From positions 1-11,131 of the forward strand of contig JANSXJ010000098.1 of NCBI GenBank assembly GCA_024743015.1: a DNA stretch of 11,131 nt. Direction: 5' to 3'. This document shows, in pieces, positions 1 to 6,196 of the stretch (positions within the stretch are counted from its first letter, which is position 1; every line of letters begins with the position of its first letter). Source of the stretch: Hyphomonas sp. (lineage in GTDB: Bacteria > Pseudomonadota > Alphaproteobacteria > Caulobacterales > Hyphomonadaceae). A program made the position numbers and the translations under genes. The notes beneath the pieces are model-generated. The model had not been told where the DNA came from. It ran no database searches and saw nothing but the letters and a program-made list of their open reading frames with translations.

Positions 1-287
1 AAATCATCGTTCGGAAAAGCAATATCTGGACCCGCGACGGGAATGACATTCGCATGACTGTGCCGGTCCCGCTGAAAACAGCTGTGCTCGGCGGGCAAGT
101 CGAAGTGAACACGCCGATGGGACCGATTGCTCTGAAAATACCAGAAGGGTCGAACTCCGGTGCCGTCCTGCGTTTACGTTCAAAGGGTGTGCAAATCCCC
201 GGAAAAACCGGTCACCTATACGCACGACTAGAAGTGCAAATTGAAGATCCACGCGACTCCGGATTACGAGAGTGGGCCAAGGGATAG
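1..287 (+). CDS. J-domain co-chaperone, C-terminal part (DnaJ C-terminal domain), 5' truncated by window edge
   Basis: This is the 3' end of a gene; the reading frame is open from base 3 and stops at TAG 285-287, giving about 94 visible residues. The visible protein matches the second beta-sandwich of the DnaJ/CbpA substrate-binding domain. It carries a TRDGNDIRMTVPVPL stretch, then LGGQVEVNTPMG, LKIPEGSNSG and LRLRSKGV, and ends with the usual YARLEVQIEDP segment. DnaJ-type proteins deliver unfolded clients to DnaK and stimulate its ATPase in the cytoplasm. The J domain and any zinc-finger region lie upstream of the window, so I cannot tell a CbpA-type protein from a full DnaJ. The ATG at base 54 is an internal methionine, not the start, because the homology continues upstream of it. 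Confidence 0.88.
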   Translation, partial: IIVRKSNIWTRDGNDIRMTVPVPLKTAVLGGQVEVNTPMGPIALKIPEGSNSGAVLRLRSKGVQIPGKTGHLYARLEVQIEDPRDSGLREWAKG

Positions 288-314
288 CCAGTATGACTGA
301 ATTCCATCCTCGCT

Positions 315-330
315 ATTCACTATCCATTCA
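315..330 (+). promoter_or_regulatory. Candidate direct-repeat operator upstream of the PepSY/two-component unit
   Basis: The pentamer ATTCA occurs at 315-319 and again at 326-330, a period of 11 bp (one helical turn). OmpR/PhoP-family regulators typically bind as head-to-tail dimers to direct repeats with 10-11 bp spacing. The site lies just in front of the PepSY gene, so autoregulation by the PhoP-like regulator encoded downstream is possible. The repeat is short and could be chance. Confidence 0.25.
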
Positions 331-357
331 GAGGCTTTTGAGCATATCGTGATCGTG

Positions 358-669
358 ATGAAAAAAATTGTCGCCCTCTTTATGTTTCTCGCCTTGGCGA
401 CGACGGCTGTGCCAATGCAGACGCAGGCGCAATTGGGTAATTCGTTCACAGCCGACCAAGCCCGCGACGCCCGTGATAAGGGCAATGTCGTGCCGCTGCG
501 GGATATCTTCCGGCAACTCAAACGCCGGTATGGTGGCTACCAGGTCGATGCAAATCTCTACAATCGGGATGGAGGTCAGGTTTACGTCATCGACTGGATG
601 ACGGAAAAGGGCGAAAGACTGCGAATCACGGTCAATGCTCAAACTGGACGTATCATCTCTACGAGCTAG
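358..669 (+). CDS. Small exported PepSY-type protein
   Basis: This is a 103-residue protein starting at ATG 358. GTG codons at 349 and 355 are in frame, but MKK at 358 gives a textbook signal peptide, and no strong Shine-Dalgarno separates the choices. Residues 1-24 form a signal sequence (KK, hydrophobic core LFMFLALATTAV, likely cleavage TQA|Q), leaving a mature domain of about 79 residues. That domain has the PepSY pattern: a helix with DIFRQLKRRYGGYQVDANL, then a strand YVIDWMTEKGERLRITVNAQTGRI. PepSY domains are short periplasmic or extracellular modules that can inhibit proteases or modulate sensors. The stop codon overlaps the ribosome site of the next gene, a PhoP-like regulator 10 bp away, so they are probably co-transcribed. 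A role as accessory or input to the downstream kinase is inference from position only. Confidence 0.8.
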   Translation: MKKIVALFMFLALATTAVPMQTQAQLGNSFTADQARDARDKGNVVPLRDIFRQLKRRYGGYQVDANLYNRDGGQVYVIDWMTEKGERLRITVNAQTGRIISTS

Positions 670-671
670 GG
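668..671 (+). promoter_or_regulatory. Ribosome binding site of the PhoP-like regulator gene
   Basis: AGGG at 668-671 lies 8 nt before ATG 680 and overlaps the stop codon TAG 667-669 of the PepSY gene. This favours ATG 680 over an in-frame ATG at 635, which would add a 15-residue extension unlike receiver domains. Confidence 0.55.
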
Positions 672-679
672 TAATAATC

Positions 680-1366
680 ATGAGAATTCTTGTTGTTGAA
701 GACGAAGCAGACCTTCGCCGCCAGTTAGCGGATGCGCTCACGCACGCCGGATACGCCGTTGACCTCGCCGCTGACGGCGAAGATGGCCATTTTCTGGGTG
801 ACACCGAACCCTATGATGCGGTTATTCTCGACCTCGGCCTTCCGAAAATGGACGGCGTGACAATTCTCGAGCGTTGGCGAGAGGATGGCAAAACCTTCCC
901 CGTCATGATCCTAACCGCGCGTGATCGCTGGAGCGAGAAAGTCGCCGGATTTGACGCTGGTGCGGACGATTACGTCACCAAGCCGTTCTACACAGAAGAA
1001 GTCCTCGCAAGACTAAGAGCGCTCTTGCGACGCGCGTCCGGGCACGCTGTGGCCGCGATTGAAGCCGGTGCCTTGCGTCTAGACACAAGAGCGGCCCGCG
1101 CGACGGTCAACGGTGAACCGATCAAACTGACAGCCCACGAATACAAAGTGCTGAGCTACCTCATCCACCATCAGGGCAGAGTCGTTCCGCGCACCGAACT
1201 CGTCGAGCACATTTACGATCAGGATTTCGACCGCGATTCGAATACGATCGAGGTGTTCATCGGACGCCTTCGCAAGAAAATTGGCAATGATCGCATTCAG
1301 ACCGAGCGGGGCCTCGGATATCGCCTCGTCGTTCCGGATGATGAGCGCTCAGGCGTTGTGACCTAG
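680..1366 (+). CDS. PhoP-like OmpR-family response regulator
   Basis: This is a 228-residue DNA-binding response regulator, the usual length for the family. The receiver domain (about 1-115) has the acidic pocket E7/D8, phospho-acceptor D51 in LDLGLP, switch residue T79 in LTARD and the conserved K101 in DDYVTKPF. The winged-helix output domain (about 125-220) shows LTAHEYKVLSYLIHH, then IEVFIGRLRKKI and the C-terminal GLGYRLV hairpin. The segments LTARDRW..KV..F.AGADDYVTKPF and EEVLARLRALLRR resemble E. coli PhoP more than OmpR or KdpE, so I place it in the PhoP/QseB group. On phosphorylation by the kinase encoded next (25 bp downstream) it should dimerise and bind direct-repeat DNA. The regulon and the signal are unknown; Mg2+ or antimicrobial-peptide sensing cannot be assumed from similarity. 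Confidence 0.93.
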   Translation: MRILVVEDEADLRRQLADALTHAGYAVDLAADGEDGHFLGDTEPYDAVILDLGLPKMDGVTILERWREDGKTFPVMILTARDRWSEKVAGFDAGADDYVTKPFYTEEVLARLRALLRRASGHAVAAIEAGALRLDTRAARATVNGEPIKLTAHEYKVLSYLIHHQGRVVPRTELVEHIYDQDFDRDSNTIEVFIGRLRKKIGNDRIQTERGLGYRLVVPDDERSGVVT

Positions 1367-1379
1367 GCCCGTTTCGGGC
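1367..1379 (+). other. Small hairpin between response regulator and kinase genes
   Basis: GCCCG (1367-1371) and CGGGC (1375-1379) can form a 5-bp, all-GC stem with a TTT loop, starting immediately after the stop codon TAG 1364-1366. No T-run follows directly, only CAAGTCTTT, so it is not a convincing terminator. It sits 12 nt before the kinase start, where no clear Shine-Dalgarno is seen, and might lower kinase translation relative to the regulator. That function is inference. Confidence 0.35.
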
Positions 1380-1391
1380 AAGTCTTTAAGT

Positions 1392-2804
1392 ATGAATACC
1401 TTGCCCCCTTTCCGAAGAAAAGCGCGGCGTCTCTCGCTTGCGCGCAGAGTTTTGATCGGGGCGCTCATATGGAGTGTATTGATCGTTGCGGGCGGTGTGG
1501 TTGCTATTTCGGCTGTGTACCGGGCTCAGACGATCAACCTTCTGGACGCGGATCTCGATTCAACGCTGGTGACGCTCGCGCGCGCGATCGAGCCTTTGAA
1601 CGACAATTCAGGGCGGATCCGGGACATCCCGGAGCGGTTGCCGAGCGATCCACGATTTGAAACTCCTTTGTCTGGCCAGTATTGGGTGATTATCGCCGTA
1701 GCGGATGATGGTTCTTATTTCGACGATATCCGCCCGCGTAGCGTCTGGGATGGCGAACCACCACTGCCTCCCGATCTCGCGGCTGCGGCGCTGGCTGAAC
1801 CAGGTGCGGTTATCCGCGGGAATGAGACGGAAGGGCCCGCCGGTGAACCGATCCGGATTGCCGTGCAGTCGATTACGATCCCCAATCGAGACAATCCGAT
1901 CCTGCTGGTTGCGGCATCTGACGTCACGCAGTCGAATGCCGGGGCTGATCAGCTTCGCACGATCCTGATCATCGCCATGACCACACTGGCGAGTGGAACG
2001 CTTTTGGCCATGGCCCTAGGATTGAGGTTTGCGCTGCGTCCGTTGGAGCGCATTCAATCCGACATTTCTGATATTCGCGAAGGGCGGCAGGCCAGCCTGG
2101 CGGGTGACTATCCTGAGGAGGTTCAGCCGCTGAGCGCGGAGCTCAATAAGCTGCTTGAGCATAACCGATCTGTGGTTTCGCGGGCCCGTACGCATGTTGG
2201 CAATCTGGCGCATGCGCTGAAGACGCCTCTGGCTGTGCTGCGCAACGAAGCGAAAGGCGACACGCAGCTCGATGATGTCGTTCGCCGACAGACTGAAACT
2301 ATGCATTCCAATGTTGAGCACTATTTGCGCCGAGCCCAGGCCGCGGCGCGGGCCGAAGCGCTTGGCGTCAGGACACAGGTGCTTGAAGCGGCTGACGGCA
2401 TTGCCCGCGTCATGAACAAGCTGTTTGCGCGTGAAGATAAACAGGTCACAGTCGAAATCCCGGCCGACCTCCATGTGCGCACAGAGCAACAGGACCTTGA
2501 GGAAATTCTCGGCAATCTTCTCGACAATGCCTGTAAGTGGACCCGCCATAACGTCAGAGTGAGCGCCAGTTCGGATGATGATGGGATGATCGTGATCCAC
2601 ATAGATGATGACGGACCGGGGCTTTCCCCCGATGAGCGCGAGCAAGCTGTCAAGCGCGGCATCCGTCTTGATGAGACGGCGCCGGGAACCGGGCTTGGTC
2701 TTTCTATCGTGGCTGATATAGCCGGCATGAATGGCGGCAGCCTGGTATTGGATGCAAGCCCGCTGGGAGGTCTGCGTGCGACGGTGCGGCTCCGCCGGGC
2801 CTGA
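1392..2804 (+). CDS. PhoQ-like transmembrane sensor histidine kinase
   Basis: This is a 470-residue inner-membrane kinase, the likely partner of the PhoP-like regulator just upstream. A basic N-terminus (PFRRKARRLSLARR) precedes TM1 at about 20-43. A periplasmic sensor domain of about 145 residues follows, then TM2 at about 189-211, then a HAMP-like linker (ALRPLERIQSDISDIREGR). The dimerisation/phospho-acceptor helix has the H box HALKTPLAVL with H274 and T278. This resembles PhoQ (HSLKTPLAVL) and lacks the acidic residue that normally follows the histidine in HisKA kinases. The HATPase domain has the N box GNLLDNACKW (N375, N379), G1 DDDGPG (405-410) and G2 GTGLGL (432-437), so it should be active. 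ATG 1392 has no good Shine-Dalgarno; coupling to the upstream gene or structure effects may set expression. The ligand is unknown. Confidence 0.92.
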   Translation: MNTLPPFRRKARRLSLARRVLIGALIWSVLIVAGGVVAISAVYRAQTINLLDADLDSTLVTLARAIEPLNDNSGRIRDIPERLPSDPRFETPLSGQYWVIIAVADDGSYFDDIRPRSVWDGEPPLPPDLAAAALAEPGAVIRGNETEGPAGEPIRIAVQSITIPNRDNPILLVAASDVTQSNAGADQLRTILIIAMTTLASGTLLAMALGLRFALRPLERIQSDISDIREGRQASLAGDYPEEVQPLSAELNKLLEHNRSVVSRARTHVGNLAHALKTPLAVLRNEAKGDTQLDDVVRRQTETMHSNVEHYLRRAQAAARAEALGVRTQVLEAADGIARVMNKLFAREDKQVTVEIPADLHVRTEQQDLEEILGNLLDNACKWTRHNVRVSASSDDDGMIVIHIDDDGPGLSPDEREQAVKRGIRLDETAPGTGLGLSIVADIAGMNGGSLVLDASPLGGLRATVRLRRA

Positions 2805-2833
2805 TCAACGTGCCGCAGGGCGTATGGCAATCA

Positions 2834-2848
2834 ATTGACTATATTGAC
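2834..2848 (+). repeat. Short direct repeat before ccmE
   Basis: ATTGAC occurs at 2834-2839 and 2843-2848 (period 9), ending 3 nt before the ccmE start at 2852. The copies are TTGACA-like and might be part of a promoter or operator, but they are so close to the start codon that chance or a leaderless arrangement is equally possible. No Shine-Dalgarno is visible in front of ATG 2852. Confidence 0.2.
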
Positions 2849-2851
2849 CGC

Positions 2852-3292
2852 ATGAGAGCTCGTACAAAAAGACTTTACGCCGTTGGACTGGCTGCCGTTT
2901 TGGTGATCTCAGCTGTTGCTGTCGCCGGGGTCGCGCTGCGCCAGCACGCGGATTTATTTTACACTCCGCAGCTACTTGTAGAGCGGGGGATGCCGGAAGC
3001 CGGACAACGCGTGCGGATCGGAGGATTTGTTCAACCCGAGTCTCGCCGAAATGGCGAGGGTGCGGAAATGCTGTTCGTCATCGAAGACGGATCCGGCGAA
3101 ACGGTGCAAGTGTCCTATACGGGCCTGGTTCCGGACCTCTTCCGTGAAGGAGAGGGCGTCGTCGCGACCGGACAGTTTGAAGCTGGACACGCAGTTTTCG
3201 TGGCGGAAGAAATTCTCGCCAAGCATGACGAGAACTATCAACCCCGCGAGCTGGAAGACGTCGAACGTCCGGCGAGCGCTGACGCCTACTGA
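2852..3292 (+). CDS. ccmE: CcmE (CycJ) haem chaperone of cytochrome c maturation
   Basis: This is a 146-residue periplasmic haem chaperone anchored by one N-terminal membrane helix (about 8-30, after MRARTKR). In system I maturation CcmE receives haem from CcmABCD through a covalent bond to a histidine and hands it to the CcmF/CcmH ligation complex. The sequence shows the family's DLFYTP motif after the helix, the OB-fold core (RVRIGGFVQ, VQVSYTGLVPDLFREGEGVV) and the haem-binding motif LAKHDENY with H125 and Y129. The C-terminal tail is short. I chose ATG 2852 because it places the arginine-rich segment directly before the helix; an in-frame GTG at 2810 would add 14 residues. It lies 47 bp after the kinase gene. 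The usual partners ccmI, ccmF and ccmH are absent on both sides, although all catalytic features of CcmE itself are intact. Confidence 0.95.
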   Translation: MRARTKRLYAVGLAAVLVISAVAVAGVALRQHADLFYTPQLLVERGMPEAGQRVRIGGFVQPESRRNGEGAEMLFVIEDGSGETVQVSYTGLVPDLFREGEGVVATGQFEAGHAVFVAEEILAKHDENYQPRELEDVERPASADAY

Positions 3293-3361
3293 TCACGACA
3301 AAGAGAGCAGCTCTTGATTGGTAGGAGAGGTCACCGCACCCTATCTTCCTCTGAGCAAGAT

Positions 3362-3365
3362 GGAG
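3362..3365 (+). promoter_or_regulatory. Ribosome binding site of the hydrolase-OsmC gene
   Basis: GGAG at 3362-3365 stands 7 nt before ATG 3373 and supports this start. The 80-bp gap before the gene (3293-3372) also contains AGAGC-A-GCTCT (3305-3315), a small palindrome without a T-run, so it is not called a terminator. Confidence 0.55.
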
Positions 3366-3372
3366 CAGGGAT

Positions 3373-4602
3373 ATGCAAAGTGAGCGCGTGGAATTTTCAA
3401 ATGCCAAAAGCGAGACTTTATCCGGGGTGATCGAAACGCCCGAGGGCAACGCCCGGGCATGGGCGGTCTTCGCGCACTGCTTTACCTGCTCCAAAAAGAG
3501 CCTGGCCGCGAGCCGTGTTGCGCGCGGCCTCGCTGAACGAGGCATAGGTGTACTACGGTTCGACTTTACCGGGCTGGGTGAGTCGGAGGGTGATTTCTCC
3601 ACCAGCGGCTTTTCTTCGAATGTTGGAGACCTGGTCTCGGCGACGCAGTGGATGGCCGAAACGAACAGGCCCGTCAGTCTCATGATTGGCCATTCTCTCG
3701 GCGGGGCGGCCACCGTCGTCGCGGCGGGGCGGGTCGATAGTGTGAAGGCCGTGGCAACGATTGGTGCGCCGTCTGATGCTGGGCATGTCGTCGAGCAGTT
3801 CAAGGACAGTGTTCCGGAAATCGAGGCGAAAGGGGCCGCGCAGGTCAATCTTGCCGGGCGACCGTTCACGTTGAGCCGAGAGTTCTTGACCGATATCCGA
3901 GCTGCCAACGTCAAAGACGCCGCGGCGGTTCTACGCAAGCCGCTGCTCATTCTTCACGCTCCCGGCGATGATGTCGTCGGCATTGATAATGCGACCGGCC
4001 TGTTTCTCGCAGCAAAACATCCCAAGAGTTTTGTCAGCCTCGACCGGGCCGACCATTTGCTGATCGGGAAAGACGATGCGCGCTTTGTTGTCGATGTCAT
4101 CTCAGGGTGGGCCGGGCGCTATTTCCCGGACAATGCAACGCCAGAACGGTCTTCGGACACACAGACGCATGACATTCTTGTCCGCGAGACGCTCAATAAT
4201 GGCCCTTACCAGAATGAAGTGTTGATCGACGGGCGACGGTTCCTGGCCGATGAACCCGCCAGCGTGGGTGGGGCCGATACGGGGCCGGACCCGTATGCAT
4301 GGGTCACTGCCGGGCTTGGGGCTTGTACGTCGATGACCCTGCGCATGTATGCAAACCGCAAAGGATGGCCGCTGGAGCGCGTTACGGTCGGACTGGAGCA
4401 CGCCAAGAAACATGCGGATGACTGTGTCGACTGCAGTCCGAAAGACCGAATCGACGTGTTCACGCGTTCTATCGAGATAGAAGGAGATCTTGATGAGGCT
4501 CAGAAGCGGCGTTTGCTGGAGATTGCCGACAGGTGCCCGGTGCATCGAACCCTTGAACATGGCGCGAAAGTGGAAACATATCTCGCCACAAATCCGGCTT
4601 AA
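3373..4602 (+). CDS. Bifunctional alpha/beta hydrolase - OsmC family protein
   Basis: This is a 409-residue fusion. The N-terminal domain (about 1-250) is a serine alpha/beta hydrolase. It has the nucleophile elbow GHSLGG (S108), the RFDFTGLGESEG loop, the acid region HAPGDD (D199/D200) and a catalytic histidine candidate H228 in RADHLL. The C-terminal domain (about 262-405) is OsmC/Ohr-like, with C318 in LGACTSMTL and C388 in RCPVHRTLE. In peroxidatic OsmC proteins this cysteine pair reduces organic or fatty-acid hydroperoxides. I recall this domain order as an established fusion family of unknown substrate, so the fusion is not a frame artefact; a link between ester or lipid hydrolysis and peroxide detoxification is inference. 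No signal peptide is seen, so it should act in the cytoplasm. All six cysteines fall in pairs: 36/39, 351/354 and 318/388. The gene occupies the place between ccmE and degP where ccmF and ccmH are expected. Confidence 0.92.
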   Translation: MQSERVEFSNAKSETLSGVIETPEGNARAWAVFAHCFTCSKKSLAASRVARGLAERGIGVLRFDFTGLGESEGDFSTSGFSSNVGDLVSATQWMAETNRPVSLMIGHSLGGAATVVAAGRVDSVKAVATIGAPSDAGHVVEQFKDSVPEIEAKGAAQVNLAGRPFTLSREFLTDIRAANVKDAAAVLRKPLLILHAPGDDVVGIDNATGLFLAAKHPKSFVSLDRADHLLIGKDDARFVVDVISGWAGRYFPDNATPERSSDTQTHDILVRETLNNGPYQNEVLIDGRRFLADEPASVGGADTGPDPYAWVTAGLGACTSMTLRMYANRKGWPLERVTVGLEHAKKHADDCVDCSPKDRIDVFTRSIEIEGDLDEAQKRRLLEIADRCPVHRTLEHGAKVETYLATNPA

Positions 4603-4615
4603 TGATCTTTAATGA
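4599..4615 (+). promoter_or_regulatory. Candidate direct-repeat operator upstream of degP
   Basis: TTAATGA occurs at 4599-4605 and 4609-4615, a period of 10 bp, overlapping the stop codon (4600-4602) of the hydrolase-OsmC gene. A head-to-tail repeat with this period suits an OmpR-family regulator, two of which are encoded in this window. The assignment is inference. Confidence 0.3.
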
Positions 4616-4635
4616 GTGTTAGGCTGTTACTTTCG

Positions 4636-4658
4636 TAAATTTAGTACCAGATAGGTAC
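4636..4658 (+). promoter_or_regulatory. Adjacent palindromes in the degP leader
   Basis: TAAATTTA (4636-4643) is a perfect 8-bp palindrome. It is immediately followed by GTACC-AGATA-GGTAC (4644-4658), a perfect inverted repeat with 5-bp arms and a 5-bp spacer. The pair lies 27 bp before the protease start in an AT-rich stretch unlike the flanking coding DNA, so this is the likely promoter/operator region of degP. I could not place convincing -35/-10 boxes for sigma70, RpoH or EcfG. Confidence 0.35.
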
Positions 4659-4669
4659 AACACATCTTT

Positions 4670-4674
4670 GGAGG
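4670..4674 (+). promoter_or_regulatory. Ribosome binding site of degP
   Basis: GGAGG at 4670-4674 lies 11 nt before ATG 4686. This favours ATG 4686 over the in-frame TTG 4668, which starts in front of this site and so could not use it. Confidence 0.5.
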
Positions 4675-4685
4675 CATGGAAGTCG

Positions 4686-6194
4686 ATGAAATTGTTTGGC
4701 ATTTCCCGAAATGCACTTGTTGCTGGACTGGTTGGAGCGGGCGCTATGGGAGCGTTGCTACTGGGACCGCAATTCCCAAACGCCGACGCCAATCCGATCA
4801 CGCTGGAAGCCCCGAATGGCGCACCCGTATCTTTTGCTGATCTGATTGAACAGGTCAGCCCCGCTGTGGTCGGTGTTCGCGTGCGAACTGAAATTCAGCT
4901 CTCGGATCAGGAACTCACCGATCGCGAGCGTTTTCTTGAGCAATTTGGTGAGCAGTTCGGTTTGATCCCGCGCGAAGAAGCGCCGCGCCCACGCGAAGGG
5001 TTCGGTCAAGGGTCCGGCTTCTTCATTTCAGCCGCAGGTCATATCGTCACCAACAATCACGTGGTCGACAATGCAGTAGAGATCGAAGTCACCACCGATG
5101 ATGGTTCAGTGCTCGAAGCCGAGATTGTCGGAGTCGATTCCGAGACGGATCTCGCTGTGTTGAAAGTCTTGAGTCCCGGGCCGCACCCATATGTGGATTT
5201 TGGCACTTCGAAAGAGTTGCGCCGTGGCGATTGGGTCGTTGCTGTAGGCAGCCCGCTGGGCTTCTCAGGCACCGCGACTGCCGGCATTGTATCCGCCGTC
5301 GGTGAGCCGGGCGATTTGCGCCGGTCGCAATCCTACACGGATTATTTGCAGATTGATGCCGCGATCAATCGCGGAAACTCAGGCGGGCCGACCTTTGATA
5401 TGAATGGCCGCGTTGTCGGCGTGAACACCTGGATTGCCTCTACAACCGGTGGCTCCATTGGGCTTGGATTTGCCATCCCATCAGAGCTGGTGGAGCAGGT
5501 GACGACGACTTTGATCAATGATGGCAAGGTCTCGCGCGGTTGGCTCGGTGTCACGATTGGCAATGTTAGCGAGGATATGGCCGAGGCCGTGGGCCTGAAA
5601 GATAATCGAGGCGCCATCGTTTCAAGCGTCACCGACGACAGTCCGGCGGATATTTCCGGGCTGCAGCGCGGCGATATCATCATAAAGGTCAACGGTCGCC
5701 AGGTCGACGATGCGACGACAACGACCCGTATGGTTGGTGCTCTGGCGGTTGGTTCGAAGAACAAGTTCGAAATCTATCGTGATGGCAAACGCCGGGTCAT
5801 TGACGTCACCGTTGGCGATCGCAGCGAAGGACTCGGCCAGGTTACAATGCTCGCATCTTCGGGTTCAAGCGAGCCCGAGGAGAACGAAAGTGGACCGCTT
5901 GGTGTCTCGCTGACCCCCTTGACGGACGAGGAACGTGAGCGCCTGAACCTGGACTCCAATGAAAAAGGCATGCTGATCACAGATCTCGACCCTGACAGCG
6001 CGCTTTACGAGGCGGGCGTTCGTGAGGGAATGGCCATTCTGGATGTTAACTACAATAAACTCGACAGCATCGACGTGCTGGAAGAAGAGTTGGAAGAAGT
6101 CCGTTCCAGTGATCGCAATCGCCTGTTGCTGGCAATTCAGGACGAACAGGTTGGCACACGATTCGTCGCGATCGATGTCGACGAAGACGAGTAA
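4686..6194 (+). CDS. degP: Do-family periplasmic serine endoprotease (DegP/HtrA)
   Basis: This is a 502-residue protease/chaperone that degrades or holds misfolded envelope proteins. The N-terminus (SRNALVAGLVGAGAMGALLL) is a signal peptide or membrane anchor. The trypsin-like domain (about 48-275) holds the complete triad: H125 in TNNHVVDNA, D155 in TDLAVLK and S232 in RGNSGGP. A charged LA-loop-like insert (about 70-105) precedes GQGSGFFIS. PDZ1 (about 284-378) begins with RGWLGVTIGNV and contains SPADISGLQRGDII. PDZ2 (about 403-495) begins with GPLGVSLTPL, contains DSALYEAGVREGMAILDVN and ends in an acidic DVDEDE tail. Length and layout fit DegP/DegQ rather than single-PDZ DegS. A response regulator and kinase follow 17 bp downstream, an order I recall from other alphaproteobacteria, which suggests shared envelope-stress control. 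The exact subclass (DegP, DegQ or MucD) is not resolved. Confidence 0.94.
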   Translation: MKLFGISRNALVAGLVGAGAMGALLLGPQFPNADANPITLEAPNGAPVSFADLIEQVSPAVVGVRVRTEIQLSDQELTDRERFLEQFGEQFGLIPREEAPRPREGFGQGSGFFISAAGHIVTNNHVVDNAVEIEVTTDDGSVLEAEIVGVDSETDLAVLKVLSPGPHPYVDFGTSKELRRGDWVVAVGSPLGFSGTATAGIVSAVGEPGDLRRSQSYTDYLQIDAAINRGNSGGPTFDMNGRVVGVNTWIASTTGGSIGLGFAIPSELVEQVTTTLINDGKVSRGWLGVTIGNVSEDMAEAVGLKDNRGAIVSSVTDDSPADISGLQRGDIIIKVNGRQVDDATTTTRMVGALAVGSKNKFEIYRDGKRRVIDVTVGDRSEGLGQVTMLASSGSSEPEENESGPLGVSLTPLTDEERERLNLDSNEKGMLITDLDPDSALYEAGVREGMAILDVNYNKLDSIDVLEEELEEVRSSDRNRLLLAIQDEQVGTRFVAIDVDEDE

Positions 6195-6196
6195 GT

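Noticed and set aside
282..325. GGATAG / CTATCC inverted repeat after the DnaJ-type gene
   Set aside because: The arms are only 6 bp with a 32-bp spacer and partly coding; a chance match is likely.
635..679. Upstream ATG start for the PhoP-like regulator
   Set aside because: It would overlap the PepSY gene and add 15 residues before the canonical MRILVVEDE start; ATG 680 has a suitable ribosome site.
3305..3315. AGAGC-A-GCTCT palindrome as a terminator after ccmE
   Set aside because: The stem is short, the loop would be too small unless the inner pair opens, and no T-run follows.
3078..3950. Long antisense open frame (290 codons) across ccmE and the hydrolase gene
   Set aside because: It overlaps two well-supported genes on the other strand, has no recognisable domain, and its composition is that of a high-GC shadow frame.
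5370..5410. Threonine after GNSGGP in the protease active site as an oddity
   Set aside because: GNSGGPTFD-type sequences are, to my knowledge, usual in alphaproteobacterial Do proteases; the triad is intact.
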